Part shown: in pieces, positions 36,214 through 47,832 of the stretch
Numbering within the stretch: the first letter of the stretch is position 1
Layout of the letters: each line of letters starts with the position of its first letter
Assembly (NCBI GenBank): GCA_023375785.1
Contig: SZWC01000548.1
Coordinates: forward strand, 176,072 to 240,071
Length of the DNA: 64,000 nucleotides
Source: Penium margaritaceum
Taxonomy: Eukaryota; Streptophyta; Zygnematophyceae; Desmidiales; Peniaceae
Direction of reading: 5' to 3'
Position numbers and translations under genes: made by a program
Notes under the pieces: model-generated
The model's input: only the letters and a program-made list of their open reading frames with translations
Database searches by the model: none
Told to the model about the DNA's origin: nothing

Positions 36214-36951
36214 TGTTGGAACTTGAGGAGAGAGGGAGCCTTGGAGCAGCGAGCATGTGGGACTGAAAGGGGATCACTTGTGCTGAAGAATGGTTGTTGA
36301 ATCACTCAAAATAATGGAGTACATATAGAGCTAGATTTTGGGCAAGTCAGCCCTCTCACAAGCGACACCACTTAGTCATGGAGGCTAAGGCTCACACACT
36401 AGAGTCCACAATCTCATACAAGGGAGGAAATCAGCCTAACAACCAGGCTGATGAGTCACACACAACGTAGAGAGCTAGAGAATGCTCTCATGGCACACTC
36501 CTAGTGGTCACATAACCCACAATCCCATGGAGAATTGCCATGTGTCCATGGCTAGCACACAAGGATCTCACCTCACCTAAAAAGCAAGGAGAGGTACCTT
36601 TATCCTAGTGAGCACACTCTGACAAGGCAATCCTAAGACTAAGGACCTTTTTGGATATTTCTCCCATTAGGTCTTAACCATGGACCTCTTGCCTTTTTCT
36701 TTTCTCAGGCTAAGGCATGGAGCCATCGCCCATGGCCACCCAGACATCGGCGGTCCATGACCCCCGAAAGTCTGAAAATTCTTATCCCCCAGTCCGACCG
36801 TTAGATCGGCCTGAAACTTGCACCATAGATAGTTTGCTAGCTGATCATTCCAATGGTGAAGACGGATCGATAATCGGAGCAAGAATCTGGAAGTTTCCTG
36901 GAACTTGCTCTGGTGGACCTGAAACTGAGCCGGGCAGCTCGTTTCCAAAAA
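36214..36951 (-). repeat. 5' LTR of element C
   Basis: 738 bp, starting TGTTGGAACTTGAGG at the inner end and next to the primer site. The right terminus is a decayed form of the family end. Confidence 0.92.
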
Positions 36952-36956
36952 ACTTC
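36952..36956. repeat. Target-site duplication of element C, right copy (ACTTC)
   Basis: Pairs with ATTTC at 30348-30352 with one mismatch. Confidence 0.7.
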
Positions 36957-37110
36957 CCATGATGGCCTCCTTCTTGAAGAGCACCTTAAGTCCATTCTCA
37001 ATAAGGCGACTGACGGAGAGTGAGTTTATCCCAAATTTGGAACTATGGAGCACGTCATGGATTGTATGTGTCACATATTTGCCGTTCATAATTGGCTCTA
37101 CATGTTAGCA
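36957..37110 (-). mobile_element. Copia family III fragment, protease side
   Basis: Minus-strand MNGKYVTHTIHDVLHSSKFG and SVSRLIENGLKVLFKK are typical of the copia protease to GAG-pre-integrase segment. It is the part of family III lying upstream of element C; the rest continues left of 30353. Confidence 0.8.
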
Positions 37111-37200
37111 TTCTAAAATGAAATGGCAAGAGGTCCATGGTGTATAAGTGAAAAGTAAATATACAAAAAGGTCCTTGATCTTAGGATTGCCTTGTATTTT
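37111..37200 (+). repeat. Family I LTR fragment
   Basis: About 80 bp with GGCAAGAGGTCC and AAAAAGGTCCTTGATCTTAG, matching the middle of the LTR. The same scrap is at 50869-50950. Confidence 0.75.
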
Positions 37201-38184
37201 TTGCCTCAAATGGAGAAACTACCGTTGGTCTTCCCAAATTTTAATCTGTTGGCAGAATTGGAAGAAACACAGGATATAATGACGATGGTATAAATTCGAG
37301 CAGGACTAGAAGGATACCTAGTTTTTAAAAGGGTACATCTTTCAAAATCATTGGATCGCGGTCCGGTTCTATGGTTCTCTCTAAAAGATTTTAAACTGAA
37401 AATTTAAATATATGGAAGGTTTTCCAAATTTACAATCTGGTGGCCTCTTATGTTTATCTTTTGTTAGACAAGTTTTGAGAAAATGTTTCAGCTAAAACAA
37501 TGGTAGTATTTACATCCAAAGATAGAGCTGAGAATGTCCCATGCTCAAAATGATAGTAGTGGACATCCTGAGAGCCTAAATCTTGAAGAGGGTTGAGGGA
37601 CATAAATATCTTATCTTTCAAGAGATTCATATCCATCTGATTTTCAAGAAGAGGGGCTGGTAGAAGGTAGTGAGAAGTAGGAAGTAAACCCCATCTTTGA
37701 AGAGAAAATTCATCGTTGCAACAAAAATGGTTATGGAAAAGAGTCGACAAAAGGCTGTACCTCATGCAATAATGATGTATGAGGACACTAAGAAAAACGA
37801 CATGCATGCGCTTATCCTATTTCTCAATAATACATCCAATCCATGTATTTACTCTATTAGTTACTAAGCTACTTCAAAAGAGGGATCAGATGCGTGAAAG
37901 AATAATTTAAATGGGGACACTACATTCCTCATGCTCTAGGATCAAAATATGATGCTATTGAAAATGTAAGGTGGTGAAGGGATAGATATGTACTAAGATC
38001 GGGACAAAGCAGCTAAAAGTGGTAGTGATTTTTATGAAAGAGATGCGATTCATCCATTTCTTGCAAAGGTAATATCCAACCGGCTATGATACTGTGCAAA
38101 AGATACAAGGATACAAGCCAACGTGGTCCACACTTCATCTACACATCTATCCTAGGTCTAATTATATTATAATATAGCAAAGTA
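37201..38184 (+). mobile_element. Decayed family I-like leader and gag (plus strand)
   Basis: Collinear with element A from about 700 onward: leader landmarks (GGTACATCTTTCAAAATC near 37325, TCTTTTGTTAGACAAG near 37456), the gag start region (CTCAAAATGATAG near 37543) and mid-gag (TTCCTCATGCTCT, AATGTAAGGTGGTGAAGGG). Ends where LTR D begins. No open reading. Confidence 0.7.
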
Positions 38185-39165
38185 TGTTGGAATCGAGGAG
38201 AAAGGGAGCCTTTGAGCAGCGAGTATGTGGGACTAAAAGGGCAGCCGTTGTGCTGAAGAATGGTTATTGAATCACTCAAAATGATTGAGTACATATAGAG
38301 CTAGAACTTGGGGAAGTCAGCCCTCTCACAAGCTACACCATTTAGCCATGGAGGCTAACGCTCACACACTAGAGTCCATAATCCCACACAAGAGAGGACA
38401 TCAGCCTAGCAATCAAGCTGACCACTCACACACGATGTAAAGAGCTAGAAAATGCTCTCATGGTATACTCCTAGTGGTCACATAATCCACAATTCTATGC
38501 AGAATCGCCATGTGTCCATGGCTAGCACACAAGGATCTCACCTCACCTAAAAAGTAAGGAGAGGTACCTTTTTCCTAGTCAGCACACTCTAACAAGGCAA
38601 CCCAAGAATCTAGGACCTTTTGGATATTTCTCCCATCGGATCTTGACCCTAGACCTCTTGCCCTTTTTCTTTTTTCAGGCTAAGGCATGGAGCCATCGCC
38701 CATGGTCACCCAGACACTGGCGGTTTATGACCCCCGAAACTTTGAAAATTCATGTCTCTCAATCCGGCCGTTGGAACAGCTTGAAATACGGACCATCAAC
38801 AATTTGCCACCTGATCTTTCTAATGATGAAGTCGGATTGAAGATCGAAGCATACATCTAGTAGTTTCGTGGAACTTGCTCCTTTGGACCTGAAATTGAGC
38901 TTGATGGCTCTTTTCCCAACAATCTCCCACTTTGCTGCAGTCAGAGTGGGCTAAGTCCACATGCCTTCATGCAGAACTGCTGCTTCTCACAGGTCACGGG
39001 CTTGGTGCAAAAATCAGTGACCTGCTTTTTGGTTGGAGTAAACTCCAGCTTGATAGCACCCTCCTGCACCATGTGCCTGATGAAGTGATATGCAATGTCA
39101 ATGTGCTTGGTGGGTGCATGGTGCTCAGGATTCATGGCAAGTGCGATTGTGCTCTGGTTGTCAAC
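38185..39165 (-). mobile_element. Element D, family I copia: 3' LTR and RNase H end
   Basis: LTR 38185-38921 (737 bp) on the minus strand, then the purine tract and the end of RNase H (HIDIAYHFIRHM), cut at 39165 where a plus-strand LTR piece begins. It inserted at the same place in decayed gag as element G (51991), and the two share LTR variants (AGAAAGGGAGCC, AAGAATCTAGGA). Fossil. Confidence 0.88.
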
Positions 39166-39258
39166 AGTGATTCAACAACCATTCTTCAGCACAACGGATG
39201 CCCTTTCAGTCCCATATGCTTGCTGCTCCAAGGCTCCCTCTCTCCTCTAGATCCAACA
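39166..39258 (+). repeat. 5' LTR remnant of element E
   Basis: Matches the last 93 bp of the family LTR and ends CCAACA, followed by the primer site. Confidence 0.9.
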
Positions 39259-39260
39259 TT

Positions 39261-39273
39261 TGGTATCAGAGCC
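39261..39273 (+). other. Primer-binding site (element E)
   Basis: TGGTATCAGAGCC, two bases after the LTR end. Confidence 0.9.
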
Positions 39274-39670
39274 ATGTTCTGCCAGTTTTAGCTAGTACTG
39301 GCCGTCACTTTGAAAGTGACGAGTTGGGGTGAAACCGTAACCAAACTTGACAATCAACCACTAGATATTCAAGTTCGCAAGACAAGATTTCTAATGAGCC
39401 CACAATCGCACCAATCCAACGGTTCGATTGAGAGTTATGCTCAAAACGAGGTTGGCCAGGGCTACACTCTTCTGTATGAGTGAGACTGTCGCATTGTGAT
39501 GACCATAACTCTCTTGTTTCTACATCAAATGTAAAAAGTGGCACATTCGAATTGTATTATTTTTTCCTAAGCTTTCCATTGGTGCAAAAACATTTGTACT
39601 CCATTGATTCCTTTGGGAAAAACGCCATTTACAAGCTGGCTCGTCTGAGTCGGAGGAGCAGGAGCATATC

Positions 39671-39671
39671 N
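39671..39671. other. Single N flanked by a 218-bp duplication in the leader of element E
   Basis: 39453-39670 and 39672-39889 appear identical by eye. An exact repeat split by one N points to a scaffolding artefact. Confidence 0.85.
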
Positions 39672-40122
39672 TGGCCAGGGCTACACTCTTCTGTATGAGT
39701 GAGACTGTCGCATTGTGATGACCATAACTCTCTTGTTTCTACATCAAATGTAAAAAGTGGCACATTCGAATTGTATTATTTTTTCCTAAGCTTTCCATTG
39801 GTGCAAAAACATTTGTACTCCATTGATTCCTTTGGGAAAAACGCCATTTACAAGCTGGCTCGTCTGAGTCGGAGGAGCAGGAGCATATCCTATTTTCAAA
39901 GGGGCATATCTATCAAAATCCCCTATTGATGATCCTGTTTCATGGGTCGATCTGAAAGCTTTTGAGCTTGAGTTTTCAGTGGTGAGCTTAGTTTTTTCAA
40001 ATTCCCACTCTGCTGGTATCTATAGTCCATTTTTTATCAGACAGGTTTATGACAGAAGGAGCAGCAAAAGCAGGGGTAGCGCCGCTACCCAAGGGCAGCG
40101 TTGAGCATCACCAAAGCTCAAA

Positions 40123-41080
40123 ATGGCAGCAGCAGGCGTGGTCACAGTAATCAAGCCCTTGGAGAGGCAGGAAGGATGTGCCAACTACACGTTTATGGAA
40201 GATCCGTACCCGCCTCCTTTTGGAGGAGAGGGGCTTGTGGGAGGTGGTGAGCGGCGACGAGCGCGCTCCCTCTCCACAGGCAAAAGACATCACCGTAGTA
40301 TAGGTGGTTGCGGGGAAGATGCTGCACAAAGGTGTAGTAGATGCAAGTTCATCTACAACTGTAGCAGTGGCATATGAGGAGTGGAAGAAGAAGGACAGGC
40401 AGGCTTATAGGTTGTTTGTTAACACAATCTCCAACCCGCATCTTCAGTACGTGAGTGACGAGGCTACTGCAAAACAGGGGTGGGATGCGTTGTGCAAGAC
40501 GTATGAAAGCAAGGATCCTGCATTTCTCATGCTTTTGGAGGAGAAGATGATGGCGTTAAAAATACGAGGAGGCGAAGGGATGGAGGCATACTTGGATAGG
40601 ACAAAAGAGCTGGCAAAGCAGCTGAAAGCGGCCGGCAACCCTGTCAAAAAGACGCGCTTCATCCTCCTCTTGCTGAGGAAACTCCTAGTAAACAATGACA
40701 TGGTACGAGAGACGTTGGAGTGCCTGCCGACTCTCGACCTGGACTTCATGTGCACGCACCTGGTGCAAGTGGATTTGCATCGCAATGCACCAAAGCGCAA
40801 TGGCGGCGGTAGTAGTGAAGCAGCTTTTGTGGCTACAACCTCACGCAACCAGCAGCACCAGCAACAGTCTGGTCAACAGAGAGGTAAGAAGAAAGGTAAA
40901 TGCCACTACTGCCAGAAGGAGGGATACTATAAAAAAGAGTATTTCAAGCTCCAGTGGGACCAAAAGGAGCAGCAGCAGCAGCAGCAAAAGCAGTAGTCTC
41001 CACAGCAGCAGGAGCAGCAGTCACAACAGTGTCAGCAGCAACAGCAGCAAAACGAGGCTGGTGTTTGCCACTTTGGTAAC
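40123..41080 (+). pseudogene. gag: gag region of element E
   Basis: Starts at the conserved ATG in CAAAATGGCAGCAG. The capsid-like middle (EEWKKKDRQAYRLFVNTISN, SKDPAFLMLLEEKMMALK), a zinc-knuckle region at 40901-40942 and a poly-Q linker follow in order. Fossil, more diverged than in A or B. Confidence 0.85.
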
Positions 41081-44000
41081 ATGAACGTGGCCAATGTGGT
41101 GCGGGACCGTCTCTTCATGTCGATGTCTGACATGTTGCAAGTGGAGAAGGCGGATCTCGCATGGTACAAGGACTCAGGGTGTACCAAGAGCCTGACACAT
41201 CACAAGGAGTGGTTTACGCAACTACTGTCCATCCCTCCCGTCCTATCGCTCTGGGTGATGATCGGGTGGTGTATGCTGAGAGGATTGGGATTATGGAGAT
41301 GTGGTTGGAGACCCCACGTGGCATTGAAGTGGGAGTCTTCCATGGCGTGCTCTATGTACCTGATGTTGCGTTCAACCTTCTCTCAGTGTCCTCTCTCACC
41401 AACACAGGACAACAAGTCGTCTTTGATGACGACTGTGGCTACATCCTCGATAAGGAAACGGGAGAGGAGTTGGCCAGGTCGGTAAAGGAAGGCGACATGT
41501 ACCGCCCGTTGGGGGCAACCAAGATCTTGCGCAAGCAGAGTCTTGCAGTATTGGTGCAGGCCACTGATGGCAAAATCTGGCATGCGCACTACGGCCACAT
41601 CGACATACACGCCTTGTAGCAACTTCAAACAAAACAGATGGTACGTGACTTGCCCACCATCTCTTACTTTGAGCAGCAGTTGTGCATCAGCTGTTTGGAG
41701 GGGAAGTAGCATCGCGAGGCATTCTCTAGAGAAGGGGAGCGCGCGAAGGAGGTGCTGGAGCTGGTCCAAACAGACTTGTATGGCCCGATGCAGACCCAAG
41801 GCTTTGGATGCTCTAGGTATTTTNNNNNNNNNNNNNNNNNNNNNNNNNNNNNNNNNNNNNNNNNNNNNNNNNNNNNNNNNNNNNNNNNNNAGTATTGGTG
41901 CAGGCCACTGATGGCAAAATCTGGCATGCGCACTACGGCCACATCGACATACACGCCTTGTAGCAACTTCAAACAAAACAGATGGTACGTGACTTGCCCA
42001 CCATCTCTTACTTTGAGCAGCAGTTGTGCATCAGCTGTTTGGAGGGGAAGTAGCATCGCGAGGCATTCTCTAGAGAAGGGGAGCGCGCGAAGGAGGTGCT
42101 GGAGCTGGTCCAAACAGACTTGTATGGCCCGATGCAGACCCAAGGCTTTGGATGCTCTAGGTATTTTCTTACCTTTATTGATGATTTCAGCCGTTATACT
42201 GCTGTGTATTTCCTTTCCTCCAAGGACCAGTGTTTTGACAGGTTCAAGGAATTCAAGGCAATGGCGGAGAACCAGACTGGCAAGAAAATCAAGGTGCTAC
42301 GCAGCGACTGTGGTGGAGAGTACCAGAGCAAGGAGTTCCAGGACTACCTCAGAGCAGCTGGCATCAATGCACAGCATACTGCACCGTCCCCAGCACAGCA
42401 GAACGGTGTAGTAGAACGCGCCAACCGTACCATCGCTGAGTCACCGCGCTCCATGTTGCACGCGGCTCGGCTCACATCTGATTTCTGGGCCGAAGTAGTG
42501 AGCATTGCGGTGTACATCAAGAACCACAGTCCAAGTAAGGCGTTGGAGCAGATGATGCCGTAAGAGGCGTGGTTTGGCAAGAAGCTGAGCGTGGGTCATC
42601 TTTGCACGTTTGGCAGCTTGGCATACATGCACCTGCGAAAGGAGTAGCGGCAGAAGTGGGATGCGAAGAGCGCACAGATGCTAATGATTGACTATGACGT
42701 GGCAAGCAAGGCCTATCGCCTCTACGAGAGGGATATAGGCCACGTCATCATCTCAAGGGATGCCGTCTTCAACAAGAGCAACGTCATCAGCACCAACATT
42801 GTTTATGAAGAGGCACCAGAACCAGTAGCTAACGAGGCAGTGGGAGCAGATATCCTTCCTGACCCAGTCTCTCCTGATCATTCCTCCACTGTGAAAGTAG
42901 GAGAACCAGTCTATTCTCCCATGTCTGATGTAGCACATACAACAACCTCATCGGGTGAAGCAGAGGAAGAAGGTGCCGCACCTCCAGTAGTAGCAGGTGT
43001 GCCAGCAGCACCGCACTAGCCGCCCGCTAACACTCCAGTACCAGGTCACTGGTACATTCTTAGGGTGCGCTACAAGCCTGGTGAGCGCGGCCATTTCTGG
43101 ATGCTGCAAAAACCAGAACAGATGAACGTTGCAGTTGCAGCAAATTCAGATGAGCCTGCGTCATACAAAGAGGCCATGGCTGCACCTGAGCAGTAAGCGA
43201 TATAGTTGCAGCTGGACAACGGCACATGGGAGCTGACTGGGCATCCACTTGGACGTAAGGTGATCAAGTGCAAATGGGTGTTCAAGAAGAAGCGAGGAGC
43301 ACCTGACAACCTGGAAAAGTACAAGACGAGGCTGGTCGCCAACGGCTACTTACAGCAAGATGGCATCGACTATACGGAAACCTTTGCTCCTGTTGCAAAG
43401 TTTGCCTCTGTTCGCACATTCCTTTCTTATGCAGCAACTGAGGACTTCGAGATTCACCACATGGATGTCAAGACGACATTCTTGAATGGCAACTTGGAGG
43501 AGGAGATCTACATGGAGCAGCCGGAGGGGTTTGTCAAGGAAAGCCAGGAGCACCTGGTTTGCAAGTTGCAAAAGTCGTTGTACGGCCTCAAGCAAGCGTC
43601 GTGTGCTTAGAACCAGAAGTTAGATGCGGCGCTGCAGTGCATGGGTTTTGAGCACAGAGAGTGTGGCTATAGCGTGTTTTGCTGGCAGCATGACCATGAG
43701 ATCCTCTTCATCATTGTCTATGAGGATGACAAGCTCCTCCTTTCCAATAGCATGTCTACACTGCATGAGTTCAAGGAGGCCATGTAAGAGCGCTTCTAGA
43801 TGTGTGATCTCGAGGAAGCATCCCACTTCCTCGGTATCCAGATCACGCATGACCACAAATCACGCTCTCTCTCTCTTGCTGCAGCAGAGCGGCTATATCA
43901 AGGATGTCTTGTAGCGGTTCGGCATGGCAGAGGCAAAACCCATCGGCACGCCGCTTGAGACGCAGCAGTACCTGGTGAGTTTTAGTAAAGAAGCACATGT

Positions 44001-44636
44001 AGCTGAGCGAAAGAAGTACCAGAGCGACGTCCAGCGTCTCATGTACCTGATGGTGGCAACCAGGCCGGACCTCGCATAGGCTCTGAGCGTTGTGAGCCAG
44101 CACATGACGAACCCTCGATCTGAGCACCAGAAGGCAGTGAAGCGGATCTTCCGCTACCTTGCGGGAACCATCAACATCGGCATCACGTACAATGGCAACG
44201 AAAACAACATCATCGGCTATACAAACGCAGATTGGGCTTCAAACCCTGCGGACCGCAAGTCCATCTCTAGACATGTGTTCCTCATGAATGGTGGGGTCAT
44301 CAGTTGGTGCAGCAAGCAGCAGGTAGTCGTGGCTACCTCAAGCACCAAAGCTGAGTACGTCTCTCTCAGCTTTGGAGCCAAGCAAGCAGTTTGACTTAAG
44401 TATCTCATGGCGAAGATGAGTGGGAGTGCAGTACTTCTAGTTCCTGTGCGCGTCGACAACCAGAGTACAATCGCACTCACCAAGAATCCTGAGCACCATG
44501 CACGCACCAAGCACGTTGACATCGCATATCAGTTCATCAGGCACATGGTGCAAGAGGTGAATGATTTCTGCACGAAGCCAGTGACCCGTGAGAAGCAGCA
44601 GTTCTGCATGAAAGCATGTGGACTTAGCTCACTCTG
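41081..44636 (+). pseudogene. pol: pol region of element E
   Basis: Protease region with DSGCTKSLTHHKEW (about 41150-41490), GAG-pre-integrase (about 41570-41720, repeated after the gap), integrase (about 42090-42560, TDLYGPMQ, FIDDFSRY, QQNGVVERANR), linker (about 42830-43080), RT (about 43200-43900, KWVFKKKRGAPD, MDVKTTFLNGNLEEE) and RNase H (about 44210-44600). Fossil with many breaks. Confidence 0.88.
41824..41890. other. Assembly gap (67 N) flanked by a 277-bp duplication
   Basis: 41547-41823 and 41891-42167 appear identical by eye, so the sequence after the gap restarts 277 bp upstream. Probably two overlapping contigs placed end to end. Confidence 0.88.
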
Positions 44637-44656
44637 ATTATGGCAAAGTAGGAGAT

Positions 44657-45372
44657 TGTTGGGAAAGGAGCCATTTGGGTCAGTTTCAGGTCCACAGGAG
44701 ACTATCAGATGTCTTCTCCGATTGTCTTCACCATTGGAAAGATCAGGTGGCAAATTGTCTACGGTCCAAGTTTCAGGCCGATCCAACGGTCGGATTGGGA
44801 GATATGATTTTTTTAAGTTTCTGGGGTCATCGACCGGCGGTACCTGGGTGACCATGGTCGATGGGTCCATGCCTTAGGCTGAGAAAAGAAAAAGGGGAAA
44901 GAGGTCTAGGGTCAAGACCTGATGGGAGAAATATCCAAAAGGTCCTAGATTATTGGATTGCCTTGTGAGAGTGTGTTGACTAGGAAAAAGGTACATCTCC
45001 TTACTTTTTAGGTGAGGTGAGATCCTTGTGTACTAGCCATGGACACATGGCGATTTTGCATGGAATTGTAGGTTATGTGACCACTGGGAGTGTACCACAA
45101 GAGCATTTACTAGCTGTCTAGGTTGGTGTGAGTGGTCAGCCTGATTGCTAGGCTGATTTCCTCTGTTGTGTGAAATTATGGACTCTAGTGTGTGAGCCTT
45201 AGCCTCCATGGCTAAGTGGTGTGGCTTGTGAGAGGGATGACTTTCCCAAGCTCTAGCTCTATATGTATTCCATCATTTTGAGTGATTCAATAATCATTTT
45301 CAGCAAAAATGATGCCCTTTCAGTCCCACATGCTCGCTGCTCCAAGGCTCCCTCTCTCCTTCAGATCCAATA
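44657..45372 (+). repeat. 3' LTR of element E
   Basis: About 716 bp, starting TGTTGGGAAAGG after the purine tract and ending AGATCCAATA. Right flank AGTAT lies in family II integrase. Confidence 0.9.
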
Positions 45373-46754
45373 AGTATCATATTCGACCATTACACATTTG
45401 CAAGTGCGTGCATGCAGCTTGCCACATCCTTCTCGTGCTTGGACCTTTGCCCGGGCAGAACAGCCAAAGACCGTCAAGTATGAGGTATGTGGCTTCTTCC
45501 CTGATCAAGCCTACTATGGCGGCTTGATGTGCTTCTCTTGCTGCTTCTTACCATGCCTTCCAAGTACGGCTACCGGAATGAGATTCACAAGGTAGCCAGC
45601 TGTTCTTGTAGCTTCAGTCCAGAACGAGGTGGGAGTTTGGCGTTGAAGAACATGCTTCGTCTCATACCGAGGATAGTATGGTTCATCCGTTCAACAACAC
45701 CATTGCTCTGGGGAGTATAAGCCGTTGTGGTCTGGAGGTTGATGTTTTGTTGGCTTATCTAGCCTTTGCACACCTCGTACTCACCACCGTTATCCTCGCA
45801 CAGTGCCTTGACCATCTTGCCTATCTGCCGCTCTACCATACTGATAAACTCTTGCAGCTTCTCCTTGACCTCTGCCTTTGTCTTGAGGAAGAAGATCCAT
45901 ATCTTGCAAATGTGGTCATCGATGAAGGTCAATAGATACTTTCTATCGCCGTTTGAAGGAGTACGAAATGGTGTGTACACATTAAAGTAGATCAGATCCA
46001 AGATTGCTGTCGCACGTTGTCCATTACGCTCAAAGGGCTTTCTATTTGCCTTGCCTCGGAGGCATAGCTCACACGACTTCTTCCACTTTCCCTCATCCTT
46101 GGCCTTGCATCCCTCCATCACATGAAGCATTTTGTGCTGTTGCATAGCTTGCGGCCAAACCGCCTGTGCCAGAGCTCAGCATTTGTGTCTTTAGTGGAGT
46201 TGGCCTTCATGGTGAGAGCCTGTGGTGCAAGATCAGGCTTTGGAGACTTGGGCTCTCCTGCACTGTATATCCCTTGTTTATGCTCTCAAGCAGCTTGGTC
46301 TGTAGCACGTAGAGCCCATCAACTCTTGGGACCTGTATGATAAGAGTCTCCTTTGGAAAGGAGATCTTGATATCTTTGTTCTTGACGATCATGACCTCCT
46401 CCTTCATGAAGATGACCATCATGTCGTGGTCCGTTATTCTGGACACTGACAATAGGAATACCGTAAAAGACGGCATGTAGACGATGTTCTCCAGTTTCAA
46501 GTTATTTTCAGTACCGAAAATTGATGCTGATCAACTTATATCCCTTGCCTTATGAATGAACAAGGCCACCGTTGGTATGCCAAAAGCGACGTTCTGTGTC
46601 CGTAGTAGAGATGAACCCATCATTCTCCCTTGAAGAGTGGTGGTTCGTGAAAGAGTCAAGCCTGTAGGCTCCACACTTGAGCAGCACTGCTCCCTTGGTT
46701 GCCGGTACGCTCTCAGCCATCATATTCATCAATTCATTCTTACCCTTTCCTTTT
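45373..46754 (-). mobile_element. Copia family II fragment: protease to integrase (longer copy)
   Basis: Minus strand, right to left: protease side (about 46210-46730, LENIVYMPSF, LLSVSRITDHD, VPRVDGLYVLQTK), GAG-pre-integrase (about 46020-46150, CELCLRGKANRKPFERNG) and integrase core (about 45400-46010) with FIDDHICKIW and CEDNGGEYEV, then PQSNGVVERMN and GMRRSMF. It keeps about 400 bp (45373-45776) more integrase than the copy at 25471. Fossil with several breaks. Confidence 0.85.
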
Positions 46755-46861
46755 CGAAGTTTTTGAGATCATGGACCGCTGGTGCCTGGGTGACCATGGA
46801 CGATGGCTGCATACCTTAGCCTGAGAAAATAAAAAGGGCAAGAGGCCTAGGGTCAAGACCT
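46755..46861 (+). repeat. Family I LTR fragment
   Basis: Paralogue of 26449-26558, with the same endpoints relative to family II and the decayed gag. Confidence 0.8.
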
Positions 46862-47832
46862 CAAGAAAAACAACATACATGCGTTTATCCTGTATGTCAA
46901 TAATACCTTCAGTCCATGTCTTCAGTATATTAGTTATGAGGCTACTTGAAAGGAGGGATCAAACGCATGTAATAATTATTAAAACAAGAACCTTGCATTC
47001 CTCATGTTATATGATCAAAACATGATACTATTGAGAATGTAAGGTGGCAAGGAGATGGATACGTACTAAGACAAGGACAAAGCAGCTAAAACAGATAGCC
47101 GATAACACAGATAGTGATTATTGTAAAAGAGATACGATTCCTCCTTTTCTTGTAATCCAACGGGCTATGATACTTTGCAAAAGACACTTGGATGTAAGCC
47201 AACTCGGTCCATGCTTCATGTACACACCTATTGCAGATGTCAATTTGCCGCAATGTAGAAAAGTGAAGTGGTGATCACAATAGTTAATCAGCTTTTATGG
47301 CCATGGATAGACTAAATCAGCAAAACTAATAGTAGTCTGGATAGGAGAGGTAGTATTTTTCTTTTTTCAACAAGAAGAAATTAAAATGCTACTATTGTAG
47401 GAAAGGAGACTATAGAAGGGCTTTTCAATTTCAAGAGGGACCAAAAGGAGTAATAGTCATTGTAGAAGTAACAACCATTGAAGTAGCAACAACAAAGCAA
47501 GCAAACTCTACTATCATAGAAAGAGCTATTACACGAGCATCAATAGAAGCAACATGACAATCTGGCCGGCATATGTTACTATAGCAACATGATTGTGGAT
47601 GAGGACATACGTAATTGTCCCTTAATTGAAAAATCAGACATGAAGTTAGTAGAGAAGGTAAACCACTTGTGGTATAAGGAATTTGGGTGAATTAAGAGCT
47701 TTACAAAGAGTGATTTATGTAAGTGCTTTCCATCCCTCTCTGACCTTTTGCTCTGGTGACGATCACCTAGAGCTGTGGTTGGAGACCCCACATGGCATTG
47801 AAACGGGAGAGTTCCATGACATTCTACATGTT
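46862..47832 (+). mobile_element. Decayed family I-like gag to protease (plus strand)
   Basis: Paralogue of 26559-27512: mid-gag, zinc-knuckle region (near 47393-47450) and protease region (GAGCTGTGGTTGGAGACCCC near 47770) in order. Decayed throughout. Confidence 0.7.

Larger units (their letters stand above)
30353..36951 (-). mobile_element. Element C, Ty1/copia LTR retrotransposon (family I), inserted in family III
   Basis: A whole-length minus-strand element with both LTRs, primer site, leader, gag, pol and purine tract, inserted into the family III protease region. Both LTRs share the variant start TGTTGGAACTTGA, which pairs them. By eye they differ at about 6% over the first 290 bp, so C is older than A and B. 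An N at 33126 is flanked by a repeated 257-bp stretch. Fossil with several breaks. Confidence 0.94.
25471..38184. repeat. Composite block, copy 1 of a tandem segmental duplication (interrupted by element C)
   Basis: Collinear with 45777-51990 once element C (30353-36951) is set aside. The order is family II (minus), LTR scrap, decayed gag (plus), decayed RNase H-RT (minus), family III (minus), LTR scrap, decayed leader-gag (plus), then an LTR at the same junction. Short stretches compared by eye differ at roughly 5-8% of positions. Confidence 0.85.
39166..45372 (+). mobile_element. Element E, Ty1/copia LTR retrotransposon (family I), 5' LTR reduced to 93 bp
   Basis: Plus-strand element: the last 93 bp of the 5' LTR (39166-39258), primer site, leader, gag, pol, purine tract (near 44644-44655) and a 3' LTR. 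Its LTR carries the older subfamily variant (TCCTAGATTATTGG). Two assembly joins with duplicated flanks lie within it (39671 and 41824-41890). Fossil with many breaks, older than A and B. Confidence 0.92.
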
